A DNA stretch of 64,000 bases from assembly GCA_031213475.1 (NCBI GenBank), contig JARUPZ010000009.1:11802461-11866460 (forward strand). The letters are read 5' to 3'. This DNA comes from Nereocystis luetkeana. Its lineage: Eukaryota; Sar; Phaeophyceae; Laminariales; Laminariaceae. The notes under the pieces were generated by a model that saw only the letters and a program-made list of their open reading frames with translations, made no database searches and was not told the DNA's origin. This document shows, piece by piece, positions 20,501-28,885 of this stretch. The first letter of the stretch is position 1; each line of letters begins with the position of its first letter. The position numbers were made by a program, and so were the translations under genes.

Positions 20501-23318
20501 ACGCGTACCGCATTGTCGTGCATATATTCTATATAGAGAACCCCTCGACGTCGGACAAGGCTGCATTTCCACTAACTACAAGGCTTACGAGCTCGGGAAA
20601 CCTCCTGTCGGTCGTCGTTTCCTCCCGTGCATTTCGGCTTATTTCCTCTGGATTGTGCACTACGTCGTGGTCCTTCGTATCTTTCAAATAAATTTCGCCT
20701 AGATACTGCAAATTCGTCCAGTACGTGTGTCATCATCTCCCACTTTCCCCTTTCCGGTGACATTCACGAGCTCAAGAAGCCCCCCCTGCTTGTGGTGACC
20801 GTTGCCCTGCCCATGTCTTCGGAAGTGCCTCCTTCAGTTACGAGTTGTAATGTTGCGACCTGCCGGGTCCTGAGACTGCTAGCACAGTACAGCGGTCCTG
20901 TGTATCTCTGCAACGTTTTCCTTCAGGTATGACGTACTGCATGCACTACAGCGGTACTGGGAGTGCTCACATTGTTTTGAATACTGCACTCCTACGAAAG
21001 TGTTGAATGCGATGTAGACACCAAGTTCGACGGAGGCAGCATCTCTGGTATCCCCGAGGCCGAGGAGGATGCGCGGGTGCAATTATTGACGCGGCTGTTG
21101 ATGGGTTCGGTGGCAGGTCGACACAATTCGAAGCTGCGCTGACAAGTTTGGAGGAGCCCAGGAAAGGGATGAAAGCACGGCGAGCGGGCGGCCAAGCGCT
21201 GCGGCAACGACGGTCACAGCCAATTGTTGTTGTTGTTCTCACATTAACTCACAATACAATGCAGTCCGTGGTCGCAGGACAGGCTCCAATAACTCTGGAG
21301 TGGAAGAAATACCTCAAGTAAAACAGAGGCAAAAACAAAAAACAAGCATACGCACTCCACCACTGCGGACACCAGGGAAGCAAAAAGGAGACTATTAATA
21401 GCAGGCAAAAACCTAAAAAAGAAGATGAAGCGAAGCGAAAAAACGAAACAAAACAAAAACAGAAGCAGATAGCAAAACGCAAAAAAAAGGCAAAACGGAC
21501 CATACTAACAAAGACACAAAGAGATACAAACGCGAATGAAAGAAAAATGAAAAAAAAAAGAAGGGACAAAAAAGCGATAATCACGGTATATAGGGTTGAG
21601 ACCTGCTACTGTCGCTGTTGCTCAAAGACGTCAGGAGGCGTGACAAGCAAGGCAAAACGTGCGCTGTCAAGTGTGTAGGGCCGAGCGTCCGCACTAAAAA
21701 CCTACAGAAGTAGTTTGGTGTGAGTCGAAGCACGTCGAGGCTAAGTTGCTGTATGTCAAGCGGTGAAAATGCTGTCTCCTGACATTTTTACTGCTTGGTG
21801 CTGTATTGTTGACGGCAAGAACGCTGCCTCCGCGAACGAACAGACGTTCAACGGGGCGAAAAACTAAAACGCATCTCTGCGTCGTGTGCGTGTAAAGCCG
21901 GGGGCATACGAAGCTCCACGGTGCTGTCACCCTAAAATTATTTAAACTTCATGTGCGCGGTGTAGGGGTGTACCCATAGGCGGGTGTAGGGTATGTTGGA
22001 TCTATCTCTGGAAACTTTCGAATGAACCCCTTGGCAGTACTGTCACACTTACGGTCTCGATTTCCGACTATCCTCGAGCATATTCGGGCGTGCGCGAAGC
22101 CGCAGGCGGATTTCAGTTCAACGTGCCTAAGCCCCCCCGTACGAAGTACTACTTAAAACACAAGTTCTGCTGAGCGTCTTCCAAAACACCTGCCGCCACT
22201 TGCACGGCATTTTCACCGGAGTAATATACATGGAATGAATGATGAGAAAAACGTCACTGGGGAAGTTACTTGGGAACCCGCACCTTCGGTTTCGCCTCCT
22301 CCAGAAAGCTTCCCACCCTTTGCGCGTCTAGCTCGACCATCACCACCTGTGGCTTGATCTCGCGGATCACGTTCTCCACCAGCTGCCCGACAACCACCGC
22401 CACCGCGATACGAGGCCAAATCAACGACGAGGTCAACAAAAGATTGACGTGTTCACACAGGTTGGTTGTTCGGGTGCGGAAAAAGAGATGGGCCTGGTCG
22501 GGCAGATCATGTTCAGCACCAGCATCGTTACTATCCGCATTATCCTCGTTACTATCATCAACATCATCGTTATCATCATATTCACCACCATCACCGCCAT
22601 AGTTACCACCATCGTCGTAATTATCTTCACAACTATACAACTATAAACATCCTCACCATCACCAGCACCAATATCATCGTCGTCAGTACCGGCTTCAATG
22701 AAATCGTCCTCATCAGTATCAGCACCGGAAACCGCGTCAAGAGCAGTATCACCACCAGCATCACCATCATCGTCACCACCACCATCACCACCAACACCAC
22801 TAGCACCACCAACACCATCAATCGTCCCCATCAGCATTAGCACCAGCAAAAGCATCCCCGCCACCACCATCACAATCATCGAAAAAATATATTTCGTATC
22901 ATCGCCATCAACGGCACGAACACCAGCACCACCACTGCCACCATCAACGCCAACGCCAGCTCCAACTTCTCTCAAGCGCATCGATTATCTTCCCAATCGC
23001 AGCCACCTCCCTCCATTCCCCCCAACCCCTCCCTCGTGTCCCCTTCCTAACCCCACCAACCCACAAACCGCCTCAACCCCTCGAAACCCCCCACTCCGCA
23101 AACGCCTCCTTCCCCTGTGGTCCTACGACTGCGGCCAAGCATGACATCGAGTACACCCCCTCCCCTCCCGGTGAATCTAACCTCACCTGAGCGCTAGAAT
23201 TCGAAATGTGGGCGGTACCGACAATCCATATCTGCGATTGTAGAGCGGGATTTTCCAGATATGCTACGGCATCATCGCAAAGGAAAGCGGGTGATCGATT
23301 AACGGCCGTCCGTCGCTC
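8466..23318 (-). CDS. TraB/PrgY-family protein, spliced gene (7 exons recognised)
   Basis: The gene is read on the minus strand as join(8466-8591, 11545-11640, 13688-13825, 15808-15905, 16980-17157, 22284-22382, 23187-about 23318). Every join is phase-consistent with GT-AG borders. Family hallmarks appear in order: IWIVGTAHISNSSAQ (the G-x-x-H motif), VVMVELDAQRVG, GQEFTIAIREAR, LLLGDRDVQITLRRL, APELYSAMIGERD and the second G-x-x-H motif VAVVGLAHMDGIE. These are conserved from archaeal and bacterial TraB/PrgY to eukaryotic TRABD proteins. Family members are membrane-associated and proposed to be metal-dependent or regulatory; the exact reaction is not settled, so none is assigned. About 274 residues are recovered, against some 370 for human TRABD. 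The N-terminus is missing because no in-frame ATG precedes the first recognised exon. Introns are 0.8-5.1 kb. Most introns carry decayed copies of adjacent exon edges. Confidence 0.9.
9071..9165 (+). mobile_element. tRNA-SINE, 5'-truncated copy
   Basis: It matches only the 3' body of the SINE (GGTGACCACGGCTAGTCCAG, GCTGAGGGTAAAGCC, AGTAAAAGTGATGATG). It lies in the last intron of TraB. The 5' tRNA-like part is absent. Confidence 0.65.
10118..10760. repeat. degenerate minisatellite, about 120-130 bp period
   Basis: About five diverged units share GTGTTGGTACAGCAGTATGG, CTCCTGCTCTGTCGCCC, a GGAAGGC..CTCTTGTGTACTTG segment and a CATCGCTCGTCGCGCGCTCG segment. It lies within the last TraB intron. 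Confidence 0.7.
10840..11060. repeat. degenerate (TGGTA)n pentanucleotide tract
   Basis: Imperfect GGTAT/TGGTA repeats with many substitutions. The reading frames through it are low complexity. Confidence 0.8.
11545..11640 (-). CDS. TraB exon (KLKRRDTM..IGERDK)
   Basis: This 32-residue exon has acceptor GCTACAG at 11641-11647 and donor AAG|GTAATC. It is phase 0 at both ends. APELYSAMIGERDK matches the family segment in which a conserved ERD precedes the last domain. Confidence 0.92.
11641..13687 (-). other. TraB intron with exon-edge array
   Basis: The first third (11641-12290) shows no recognised repeat. The rest is the array described at 12290-13687. Confidence 0.7.
12290..13687 (-). repeat. 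about 30 decayed copies of an exon 3' end plus donor
   Basis: The plus-strand consensus is roughly CCTCGAGAATGGCGCTGATT followed by GGCTCAACTACTGC, with a period near 42 bp. Read on the minus strand it gives E-P-I-x-A-I-L-E followed by GTAT/GTGT. That is the same order as the real exon end just upstream, ETISASLE|GTGTGT (13688-13711). The plus-strand exon edge CACCTCTAGACTTGCGCTGA aligns with the units directly. The array therefore runs straight out of the exon's donor. Confidence 0.75.
13688..13825 (-). CDS. TraB exon (ITLRRL..ASLE)
   Basis: This 46-residue exon has acceptor GGCCGCAG and donor GAG|GTGTGT. Joined to the preceding exon it gives GDRDVQITLRRLSQALRS, the family's GDRxxxITLRR motif. 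The STDIEELVQNSQVDLGLGLG stretch follows. Confidence 0.93.
14046..14110 (-). pseudogene. decayed copy of TraB ITLRRL exon edge
   Basis: The plus-strand string AACAGTCGCCGCAGGGTGGC followed by TGATCCGTACAGCAGGAG parallels the exon edge at 13805-13845 (ACAGTCGCCGCAGGGTGATC, then GGCCGTACAGGAGCAGGAG). The minus translation keeps TLRRLL. Confidence 0.7.
14552..14612 (-). pseudogene. second decayed copy of TraB ITLRRL exon edge
   Basis: The minus strand reads CRQITLRRLLEGLRCTDL, close to the exon's ITLRRLSQALRSTDIEEL. The acceptor context is weakened and the frame runs into different sequence afterwards. Confidence 0.75.
15808..15905 (-). CDS. TraB exon (QKGLASGQEF..GDRDVQ)
   Basis: This 98-nt exon has acceptor CTGGCAG and donor CAG|GTATTT. 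Two leading bases complete the codon split with the exon ending at 16980. It encodes GQEFTIAIREARACGAKLLL and then GDRDVQ, the family's G-x-E-F..EA..LGDR core. Confidence 0.93.
15906..16979 (-). other. TraB intron
   Basis: It contains a fragment of the GATC-tailed repeat (16030-16160) and, at 16200-16375, a string of short palindromes built on GATCACGTGATC and GGCCATGTGATG. Near 16800-16930 it turns CAA/CAC-rich. Confidence 0.6.
16980..17157 (-). CDS. TraB exon (ADGDIEGENK..YESM)
   Basis: This 178-nt exon has acceptor TTGGTCAG and donor CCATGG|GTAAGC. It encodes a polar start followed by the helical stretch FFGAFFKQLLDP and ALGKAISKMYESM, the region between the family's RVG motif and GxEF motif. 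It joins in phase 0 upstream and phase 1 downstream. Confidence 0.9.
17270..17640 (+). mobile_element. poly-G-headed repeat (R3), two partial copies
   Basis: Copies at 17270-17420 and 17505-17640 share CATGCATGGCCGTAGTCATA, ATGACCAT..ACCCT, AATGCCGG..GGAGCA and TTTTCACCGACCAGGCAGAC. Both are preceded by a G-rich head and GTGTACTC. See the fuller copies at 39980-40390, 46085-46560 and 49600-50120. Confidence 0.75.
17672..18545 (-). repeat. four decayed copies of a TraB exon acceptor
   Basis: On the minus strand the real junction is TTGGTTGGTCAG|GCGGATGGCGATA. Echoes are CTGGCTGCTCAGGCGGATAG (near 17690), TTGATCGGTGAGGCGAATCG (near 17808), CTGGTTGGTTAAGCGGATGA (near 18065) and TTGATGAGTGACACGGATGA (near 18525). 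Some keep the upstream GTACCT context. The first retains an intact AG and could act as a cryptic acceptor. Confidence 0.7.
19080..19565. repeat. tandem duplication, about 240 bp unit
   Basis: Units starting near 19082 and 19324 share CTTGT(C/T)CRAG..ACCAAGTACCCAAGTC, ACCGTCGACC, CCGTGCTRCGCTTCGGCGT and ACCTCCxAxAC. A fainter piece precedes them at about 19010-19080. A 289-codon plus-strand frame spans both units to 19950 but is probably fortuitous. Confidence 0.75.
20262..20800. repeat. interleaved degenerate duplications
   Basis: GAGCTCGG(A/G)AAA..CTC..TCGGTCGTC occurs near 20270 and 20588, with a weaker form at 20768. A 130-bp spaced pair shares TCT..TGCGACTTTT and CGTACC-like..GTTGTCGTGC at 20327 and 20457. 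No coding exon was recognised. Confidence 0.55.
21015..21110 (+). other. candidate exon-like segment, opposite strand
   Basis: The plus strand after ATGTAG reads KFDGGSISGIPEAEEDARVQ and then LLTRLLMGSVA before GGCAG|GTCGAC. Codons are GC-ending and the residue pattern is protein-like. It lies antisense inside a TraB intron. No partner exon or family was recognised, so it may be chance or a decayed insert. Confidence 0.25.
21320..21580. repeat. purine-rich (A/G) tract
   Basis: About 260 bp of AAAACAAAAA/GAAGCGAAAAA-type low-complexity sequence on the plus strand. The minus-strand F/S/L-rich frame is an artefact of it. Confidence 0.8.
21688..21800 (+). repeat. dispersed repeat R5, copy 1
   Basis: It shares TAGTTTGGTGTGAGTCGAAG, CACTAAAAACCTA and GCTGTCTCCTGACAT with 55727-55840. 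No terminal repeats were seen. Confidence 0.65.
22284..22382 (-). CDS. TraB exon (LVENVIREIK..EEAKPK)
   Basis: This 33-residue exon has acceptor GTCGGGCAG and donor AAG|GTGCGG. It encodes IREIKPQVVMVELDAQRVG, the second diagnostic block of the family, which contains the conserved E and R. It is phase 0 at both ends. Confidence 0.94.
22383..23186 (-). other. TraB intron with ATC/CAC-rich low complexity
   Basis: From 22520 to 22870 the plus strand is a run of imperfect ATC/ACC/CAT triplets, and from 23000 it is C-rich. Long frames on both strands here (V/M-rich or T/I/H-rich) are composition artefacts. Confidence 0.75.
23187..23318 (-). CDS. TraB first recognised exon (..IWIVGTAHISNSSAQ)
   Basis: The donor is CAG|GTGAGG. 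The exon encodes DDAVAYLENPALQSQIWIVG followed by TAHISNSSAQ, with the first G-x-x-H motif. The 5' edge is not resolved: the frame stays open past 23420, upstream of which lies a TCTG microsatellite, and no in-frame ATG is present. The start codon must therefore be in an upstream exon. Confidence 0.88.
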
Positions 23319-23472
23319 CCCAGCAGTACCAGTAGAAGGAGTAGCTGTGGAAGCAATAGCAGGAGCAGTAGCAGCAGTAGCAGTAGCGAGGGTCGCCAGG
23401 GACGCTCCTACTACTCGCACAAGGGATCTGCGAGGCGTTGATGTTTGGGGGAAGGACGAGCACAGACATACG

Positions 23473-23474
<2 letters not shown>

Positions 23475-23562
<88 letters not shown>

Positions 23563-23567
23563 GAGTC

Positions 23568-23602
<35 letters not shown>

Positions 23603-23626
23603 TAGGCAGACAGACAGACAGACAAC
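23475..23626. repeat. (CAGA)n microsatellite
   Basis: About 37 CAGA units with few interruptions, just upstream of the first recognised TraB exon. The frames across it (TDRQ or CLSV repeats) are artefacts. Confidence 0.97.
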
Positions 23627-24296
23627 AACAGTTACAGTTTCTTCCAGCTGCGGGCGTGCTGTCTCTGTCGCTGGCATGCGAAGCCTATACTCGCGATGAA
23701 ACGGTGCAGTAGTTGAAGCTGTTATGGTACTCTTGCTTCTGTAACACTGCTTAGGATACGTGAAACTGCGGTAGATACTGCACTGAATACTATGAACTGG
23801 ACCTGTGAACTACAGTAACGTTTGTTGTGGTGTGCGCTAAAGCCTTACAAGTATGCTCGTATTGTTGTACAACTGATATACCGGTACTTCTGTATGATAC
23901 CGCACTATACTCGTACCTTGTGCGGATATACTAGCACTATAACCTTACGAACATCCTATCATACTGCTGTACTGATGTTGTATTATTAATAGGATCGCTC
24001 TGCATTGCACAGCAAGGAGAGTGCAGGAGCGCTGTAACGCTGTGTTCTATCGTATACATTGTACACGCTCTGCTGCACTGCACTATATATATATGTACTG
24101 CTGTGCGGTACCGCGGTATTGCTGTCTGCAGTATCGTTGGAGTACTGCTGGTCTGCTGGTGTACATCATTACTGCACTTCTGCTGTACTCGTACTACCTG
24201 GCACTATTCTGCACATGCGTACAATACTTGGTACGTACGCGCACCAGTTATGTCTGAAAAGAGGAGACGGAAAGCGATCTGTCGATGCGTTCGAGG
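23627..24296. other. no gene recognised
   Basis: The sequence is rich in GTACTGC/TACTG-type strings with no defined period. It could be TraB 5' intron or promoter region. Confidence 0.4.
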
Positions 24297-24394
24297 TTTA
24301 GGACTGCAGTCTCGTTTTGGGGACAATTGGGGATAAATTACTTGGAATTTGACTGGATTGTTCCCCAAAACGGGACTGGAGTTCTAAAAGGGTT
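24297..24394. mobile_element. MITE family 2, copy 1 (CAGTCCCGTTTTGGGGACAA hairpin)
   Basis: Terminal inverted repeats (TTAGGACTGCAGTCTCGTTT and its complement CCCCAAAACGGGACTGGAGT) flank a centre of about 30 bp with TACTTGGAATTTGACTGG. Six further copies occur in the window. Confidence 0.8.
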
Positions 24395-24978
24395 GAGAAG
24401 TAGGTGCCGAGGAATTTCTTAGCTTTCCCCTGGCGAGGAAAAATGCCGATGTTAGGTCCAGGGTTAGAGGCTGGAGGGCATTTCCTCTGTTATCCTTGAC
24501 ATATGGTATGGTATATGGATGCGATGCTGTATTCTGTACCTGGTACGTATCATAGCTCCCCCATGACTGCTGCAGCCGCAACATGGCAAGTCAGATCGCA
24601 GCTCTCAACTCCTCAACTCTGAGCCCCGTACAACTTGACACCGGCCGTAGTGACAAGCGCACAGAAGCAATACGGCGGCGCTCCTCAGAAAACACTGCAG
24701 CAGTACTCGTACATCGGCAGCAGCAGGCTGCAGGTCGAGCGCGATACCAGGTACCTGGTACGTATGTGAGATACCAGGTACCTGGTCTGTAGGATCATGA
24801 GCAACATCACCATGAGTCACGACGTCACAACGTCACGTCCCACACTCGATCATCGATACGTACAGCAAGCAGCAGTATAAACCACCGCAGTATCAATCTA
24901 CTGCTATATAATACCTCGTACCTGGTAGTAGATTGCGACTCAAAGGAAACAACAAACCAGCCTGGCTGTTGCACCCAC

Positions 24979-25272
24979 TCACCGTCGATCGAGTGGCACG
25001 GGTTCCAGCTCCATCGACAACGCACGCGGGCGGGCGCGTGCACCACTCTGTCTCTCAGGCCATGATGACCCCCGTCCCGTGACGGAACCAGCCCCACCAA
25101 AGTGTTCAGTATTTCGGACACCGACAGCAACAGATTGGAGCGTCCATTGCGGTGCCGAGAGCGTCACGCTCGTGGAGGGCAAAAAGAAAGAACCTGCCCC
25201 TCGTGGGCAGAGAAGGCAGAGGAGGAAGGTCGGGGCCGGAAGCCTTATTCTCGAGCCTTCCACTACCGCCAT
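24979..25272 (-). other. candidate TraB first exon with hydrophobic leader
   Basis: A minus-strand frame starts with a true ATG at 25270-25272 and reads MAVVEGSRIRLPAPTFLLCL, then LCPRGAG, followed by a possible donor in GGGGCAG|GTTCTT. This resembles a signal or transit peptide placed 2 kb upstream of the first recognised exon. No phase check with the next exon is possible because that exon's 5' edge is unknown. Plus-strand frames here are equally open, so this is only a suggestion. Confidence 0.2.
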
Positions 25273-25729
25273 GTGGATGCCTAGTCTGCTCCGTCGACAG
25301 TAGTCTGCAGTGCTGCTCCTGTCTGCTGTCGCAAAAAATGAAGAGGCTAGGAGACCGCGGTTTGACCTCTGCTCTTGACTGACCGTATTAAAACAAGGAT
25401 AATAAGTTCGAAAGAGACCCTGACACGTCCAGTATTGTCGGTCCGATAACGAAACGAGGCAATCGGTCAGCGTTGATTTGATTGGCCTGCTGTGACAGTC
25501 CCAGGCCTTTGTCTGTATTCAACTAAATATTGCAACCCTCGTAATACACTGCTTTTTTAGTACTACGAACCGTATTTACTACTACTACTACTGCTATTTA
25601 TGTACGACATCAGACATCAGGCGTACGGCCGCCCCCGCCACCGTGCCGCCCGCCCCCCTACTATCAGACATACCGCACACAAATACACCCCCACACCGAG
25701 GTCGCATGTTGCGAGTTAGGGAATCCCTC

Positions 25730-26815
25730 TATCAATAGTTGTTATAGTTCGGGGATCCCTTTTGGATCCCCAACGGACTTAGGGGGTCCCCACACTTGCC
25801 TCAGGAGATCCCCTCTCGCCGCAGGGGACCCTGTTGCGAGTTAGGGGATCCCCCTAGTTAGGGATCCCTTCTGCCTTAGGGGATCCCCTTAGATGCGAGG
25901 GGATCCCCTGAGATATGAGGGGATCCCCTAAGATATTAGGGGATCCCCTAAGGTATGATGGGATCCCCTAAGATATGAGGGGATCCCCTAAGGTATGATG
26001 GGATCCCCTAAGATCCCCAAAGATATGAGAGGATCCCCTAAGATATGAGGGGATCCCCTAAGATATGAGGGGATCCCCTAAGGTATGATGGGATCCCCTA
26101 AGATATGAGGGGATCCCCTAAGGTATGATGGGATCCCCTAAGATATGAGGGGATCCCCTAAGATATGAGGGGATCCCCTAAGATATGAGGGGATCCCCAA
26201 AGATATGAGAGGATCCCCAAAGATATGAGGGGATCCCCTAAGATATGAGGGGATCCCCTAAGGTATGATGGGATCCCCTAAGATATGAGGGGATCCCCTA
26301 AGGTATGATGGGATCTCCCCTAAGATATGAGGGGATCCCCTAAGGTATGATGGGATCTCCCCTAAGATATGAGGGGATCCCCTAAGATATGAGGGGATCC
26401 CCAAAGATATGAGGGGATCCCCTAAGATATGAGGGGGTCCCCAAAGATATGAGAGGATCCCCAAAGATATGAGGGGATCCCCTAAGATATGAGGGGATCC
26501 CCTAAGATATGAGGGGGTCCCCAAAGATATGAGAGGATCCCCAGAGATATGAGGGGGTCCCCTAAAGCAGAAGGGATCCCCTAACTACAAAATAGAGAGA
26601 TCCCCTAACTCGCAACACAACCGTTCTAGGACTGCAGCCCCATTTTGGAGACGAATCACTTAGAATTTGGCTGTTGTGTCCCCAAAACGGGACTGCGGTT
26701 CTTATAGGGTCAAGGATCCCCAACAGTCTTAAGGGGGGGTCCCTTAAGGCAAGTGGGGGTCCCCTAAGCCTGTTGGGGACCCCGTGAGGCAAAAGGGATC
26801 CCCTGACTCGCAAGA
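25730..26815. repeat. 20-bp palindromic minisatellite (GGGGATCCCCTAAGATATGA)n
   Basis: About 35-40 units of period 20 run from about 25880 to 26580. Each is centred on the perfect palindrome GGGGATCCCC and linked by TAAGATATGA, TAAGGTATGA or AAAGATATGA. Variant units (CTAACTCGCAA, CTAGTTA, CTTGCCTCA linkers) form the worn edges at 25740-25880 and 26690-26815. A family-2 MITE is inserted at 26624-26715. Spacers are not unique, so this is not a CRISPR array. Confidence 0.95.
26624..26715. mobile_element. MITE family 2, copy 2
   Basis: TCTAGGACTGCAGCCCCATT and CCCCAAAACGGGACTGCGGT form the inverted ends. It is inserted in the right edge of the palindrome array. Confidence 0.78.
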
Positions 26816-28493
26816 GTAGCAGCCCACACCAACCATGGGACAACCTACTATTATTGATACAATCGTTTTGCTGCGGTGTGCCCTCCACATCGAAGTGCAC
26901 GTCTGACCTACCAGGTATATAATATGGAGATATACCCAGAGGGAGGAAGTATCCGGGAGTCTGGAGAAATTGCGAGCGGTTTTTTCATACGTCGAGGAAC
27001 TTACCGTCAGTGGTTTCGTACATGGATCACCCATGGCGTGTCTGACGAGGCACCAATTATGCGACGGGATACGCCATGGGCTCTCACACGCGGGATATCC
27101 CATGGGGGTTCATAGTGGATATACACCACGGGACGGCTCACTGCATGGCCTATCGCATGGCCATCCCCTTTTTATGGGACGTATGCCTCCACCCGTCCTT
27201 TGTGCCGGTATCTTCCTCTTCTTTTTCGTGTGGGTTCTCGTCGTGCCGCAGTGACAGTAGTAGTACACGACACCGGTTGAGAACTCTTCTTTTTCCTATT
27301 ACGGGGGACCATAGTTAATAGGACCAAATATTGTGAGTAAAAATAGGTAAATATATATATTTTTGTGTGGATCATAGGTCCTATTAACTACGGTCCCCCG
27401 TAATAAAAGTTTGAAGCATATTGTCATGCCAACGTTGAGCATACATACGGTAGGTTCTTAAATGTCATTTTATAAGGATATAGAGTGGCGTCCCTCCCTG
27501 AGCACACGTCGTGCTTGGTTGTAAATTCTTATTTTCAGAAATTAAAGCAGGCTGGAATTCGCAGCTGCCATGCATATTCTCAACACATGTCGCGTACTGA
27601 CTGTACCTATTTCTCTTCAGCACGTATGTTTGGACGTCTTTTTTGTGGCAGCCTTCCTTCTGAGTGTGTTGGCATTCTGTTTCACTTCAAAACTAAACCA
27701 TGGTCCAGTAAATGTGTCTTTGTTTTTGTTATGTTCTGGTCTGGCTTGTTGTTGTAAAAGGATATCCCTGGGCTGGGAAATCAATCGTCATTCCTCCCCT
27801 ATAACAATAGCTCCGTTGGAAACACCTTCACAGTTAGCGTCGTCGAGAACACAGCTTCGGACCTCACTTCGAACGTTTCTTTTAAAGAAAGGCTTGCGCG
27901 TGCGTCCCTAAAACCACATATATCTGCCTAGTTTCCGAGGGAATGAGACGAAGAGGGTAGGTCAGCCTACAACAGACGGAAGTGTACGGTTCCGACGCCC
28001 CAAAGATCCCGCCGTTCAGACGGGGGGAGAGTGTTACAAAGCTACCCTGGCCTGGGCAATCGATCGATAGTTTACCCCTATAGATCTGTACCAGGTATAG
28101 GTACTACCTTCATGCTATTGTGCTGTTGTCTTCTCGTACGCGGTACGTTGGTATTTTACCTATTATTTGGCGATCCCATGGTTTCGGCCTTTCTGTCTCA
28201 GTCTGTGACCACATATTTTGTGTATTTCTAGGGCACACAGTCAGGACGGACACCGGGTGTGTACTGATGTAGTTGGGTAGAAAAAACGGTTTGGTTCGAA
28301 CGATTTAATGTGAAGACACACACATGGGATGTTCCTTGGTTTTCTCATTGGTTGACACATTTCATGTGGTACCCCAAGGGATAGCCGATGGCCGAGCCCA
28401 TGGCATAGTCTATGAGCTGGCCTAAATAAAGTAGTTTAGTATGCTGCTATCATATAGAAAGCATGCGTTCTGAATCACATACTATTACGGAGG
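26816..28493. other. intergenic, no secure gene
   Basis: CCATGG-rich strings occur at 27020-27170, and a MITE at 27298-27404. A plus-strand frame at 27570-27911 has an ATG and one hydrophobic stretch (DVFFVAAFLLSVLAFCF) but no family match or coding bias. Nothing else was recognised. Confidence 0.35.
27298..27404. mobile_element. MITE family 1, copy
   Basis: A near-perfect hairpin with ends TTACGGGGGACCATAGTTAA and ACTACGGTCCCCCGTAAT around an AT-rich centre. It is the best preserved copy of the family. Confidence 0.88.
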
Positions 28494-28550
28494 CCCATAC
28501 CTGGTAGTTAATAGGACGTAAAAACGGATACAAATATGGTCCCCCGAATT
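28494..28550. mobile_element. MITE family 1, deleted copy
   Basis: Ends ATTACGGAGGCCCATA and ATGGTCCCCCGAATT remain, with most of the interior lost. Confidence 0.6.
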
Positions 28551-28744
28551 AATATTTTACAGCTAAGATGTCGACCGGTTCTTCAAAGGATTTTACGCAA
28601 GAAATAATGGTGACGGTTCGAAGATATGTGTGTGTTGTTGTCACGTTTAACCGTTGTTTCTACCCAACGACATCAGTGCAGTGCAGTGCAGTGCAACCAC
28701 TGTCCGTCCCGATGATTTACTCCTGAAGATACATGATATAATGT

Positions 28745-28885
28745 TCACATGAGCGCCCACAGATGAGGATACACATGAGTGCCACAGACAGGAGGACGCG
28801 CATGAGTGTCACATAGAGAAGGACACCCATGCGTATCTCGTAGGGGAGGACATCCATGAGTGCCACACAGAGGAGGACAGAGGGA
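28745..28885. repeat. minisatellite, about 30 bp unit x5
   Basis: Units resemble CACATGAGTGCCACAGAGAG followed by GAGGACA. Confidence 0.8.

Larger units (their letters stand above)
17158..22283 (-). other. TraB largest intron (5.1 kb)
   Basis: From its 3' side it contains two poly-G-headed repeats (17270-17420, 17505-17640), four echoes of the downstream exon's acceptor (17672-18545), G-rich stretches, a 240-bp tandem duplication (19080-19565), further degenerate duplications (20262-20800), a candidate opposite-strand exon (21015-21110), a purine-rich tract (21320-21580) and a dispersed repeat (21688-21800). Confidence 0.65.

Noticed and set aside
23187-23420. Translation start of TraB at 23420
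   Set aside because: The apparent start is GTG, no in-frame ATG exists, and the upstream frame remains open, so the start must lie in an unseen exon.
23445-23712. Repetitive protein (TDRQ or CLSV repeats)
   Set aside because: It is the translation of a CAGA tetranucleotide microsatellite, open in all frames because the unit has no stop.
25880-26580. CRISPR-like array
   Set aside because: The unit is a continuous 20-bp tandem repeat with nearly constant linkers, not repeats separated by unique spacers, and the genome is eukaryotic.
27570-27911. Plus-strand small membrane protein
   Set aside because: It has an ATG and one hydrophobic stretch, but codon use is unbiased, and no homologue or exon partner is evident.
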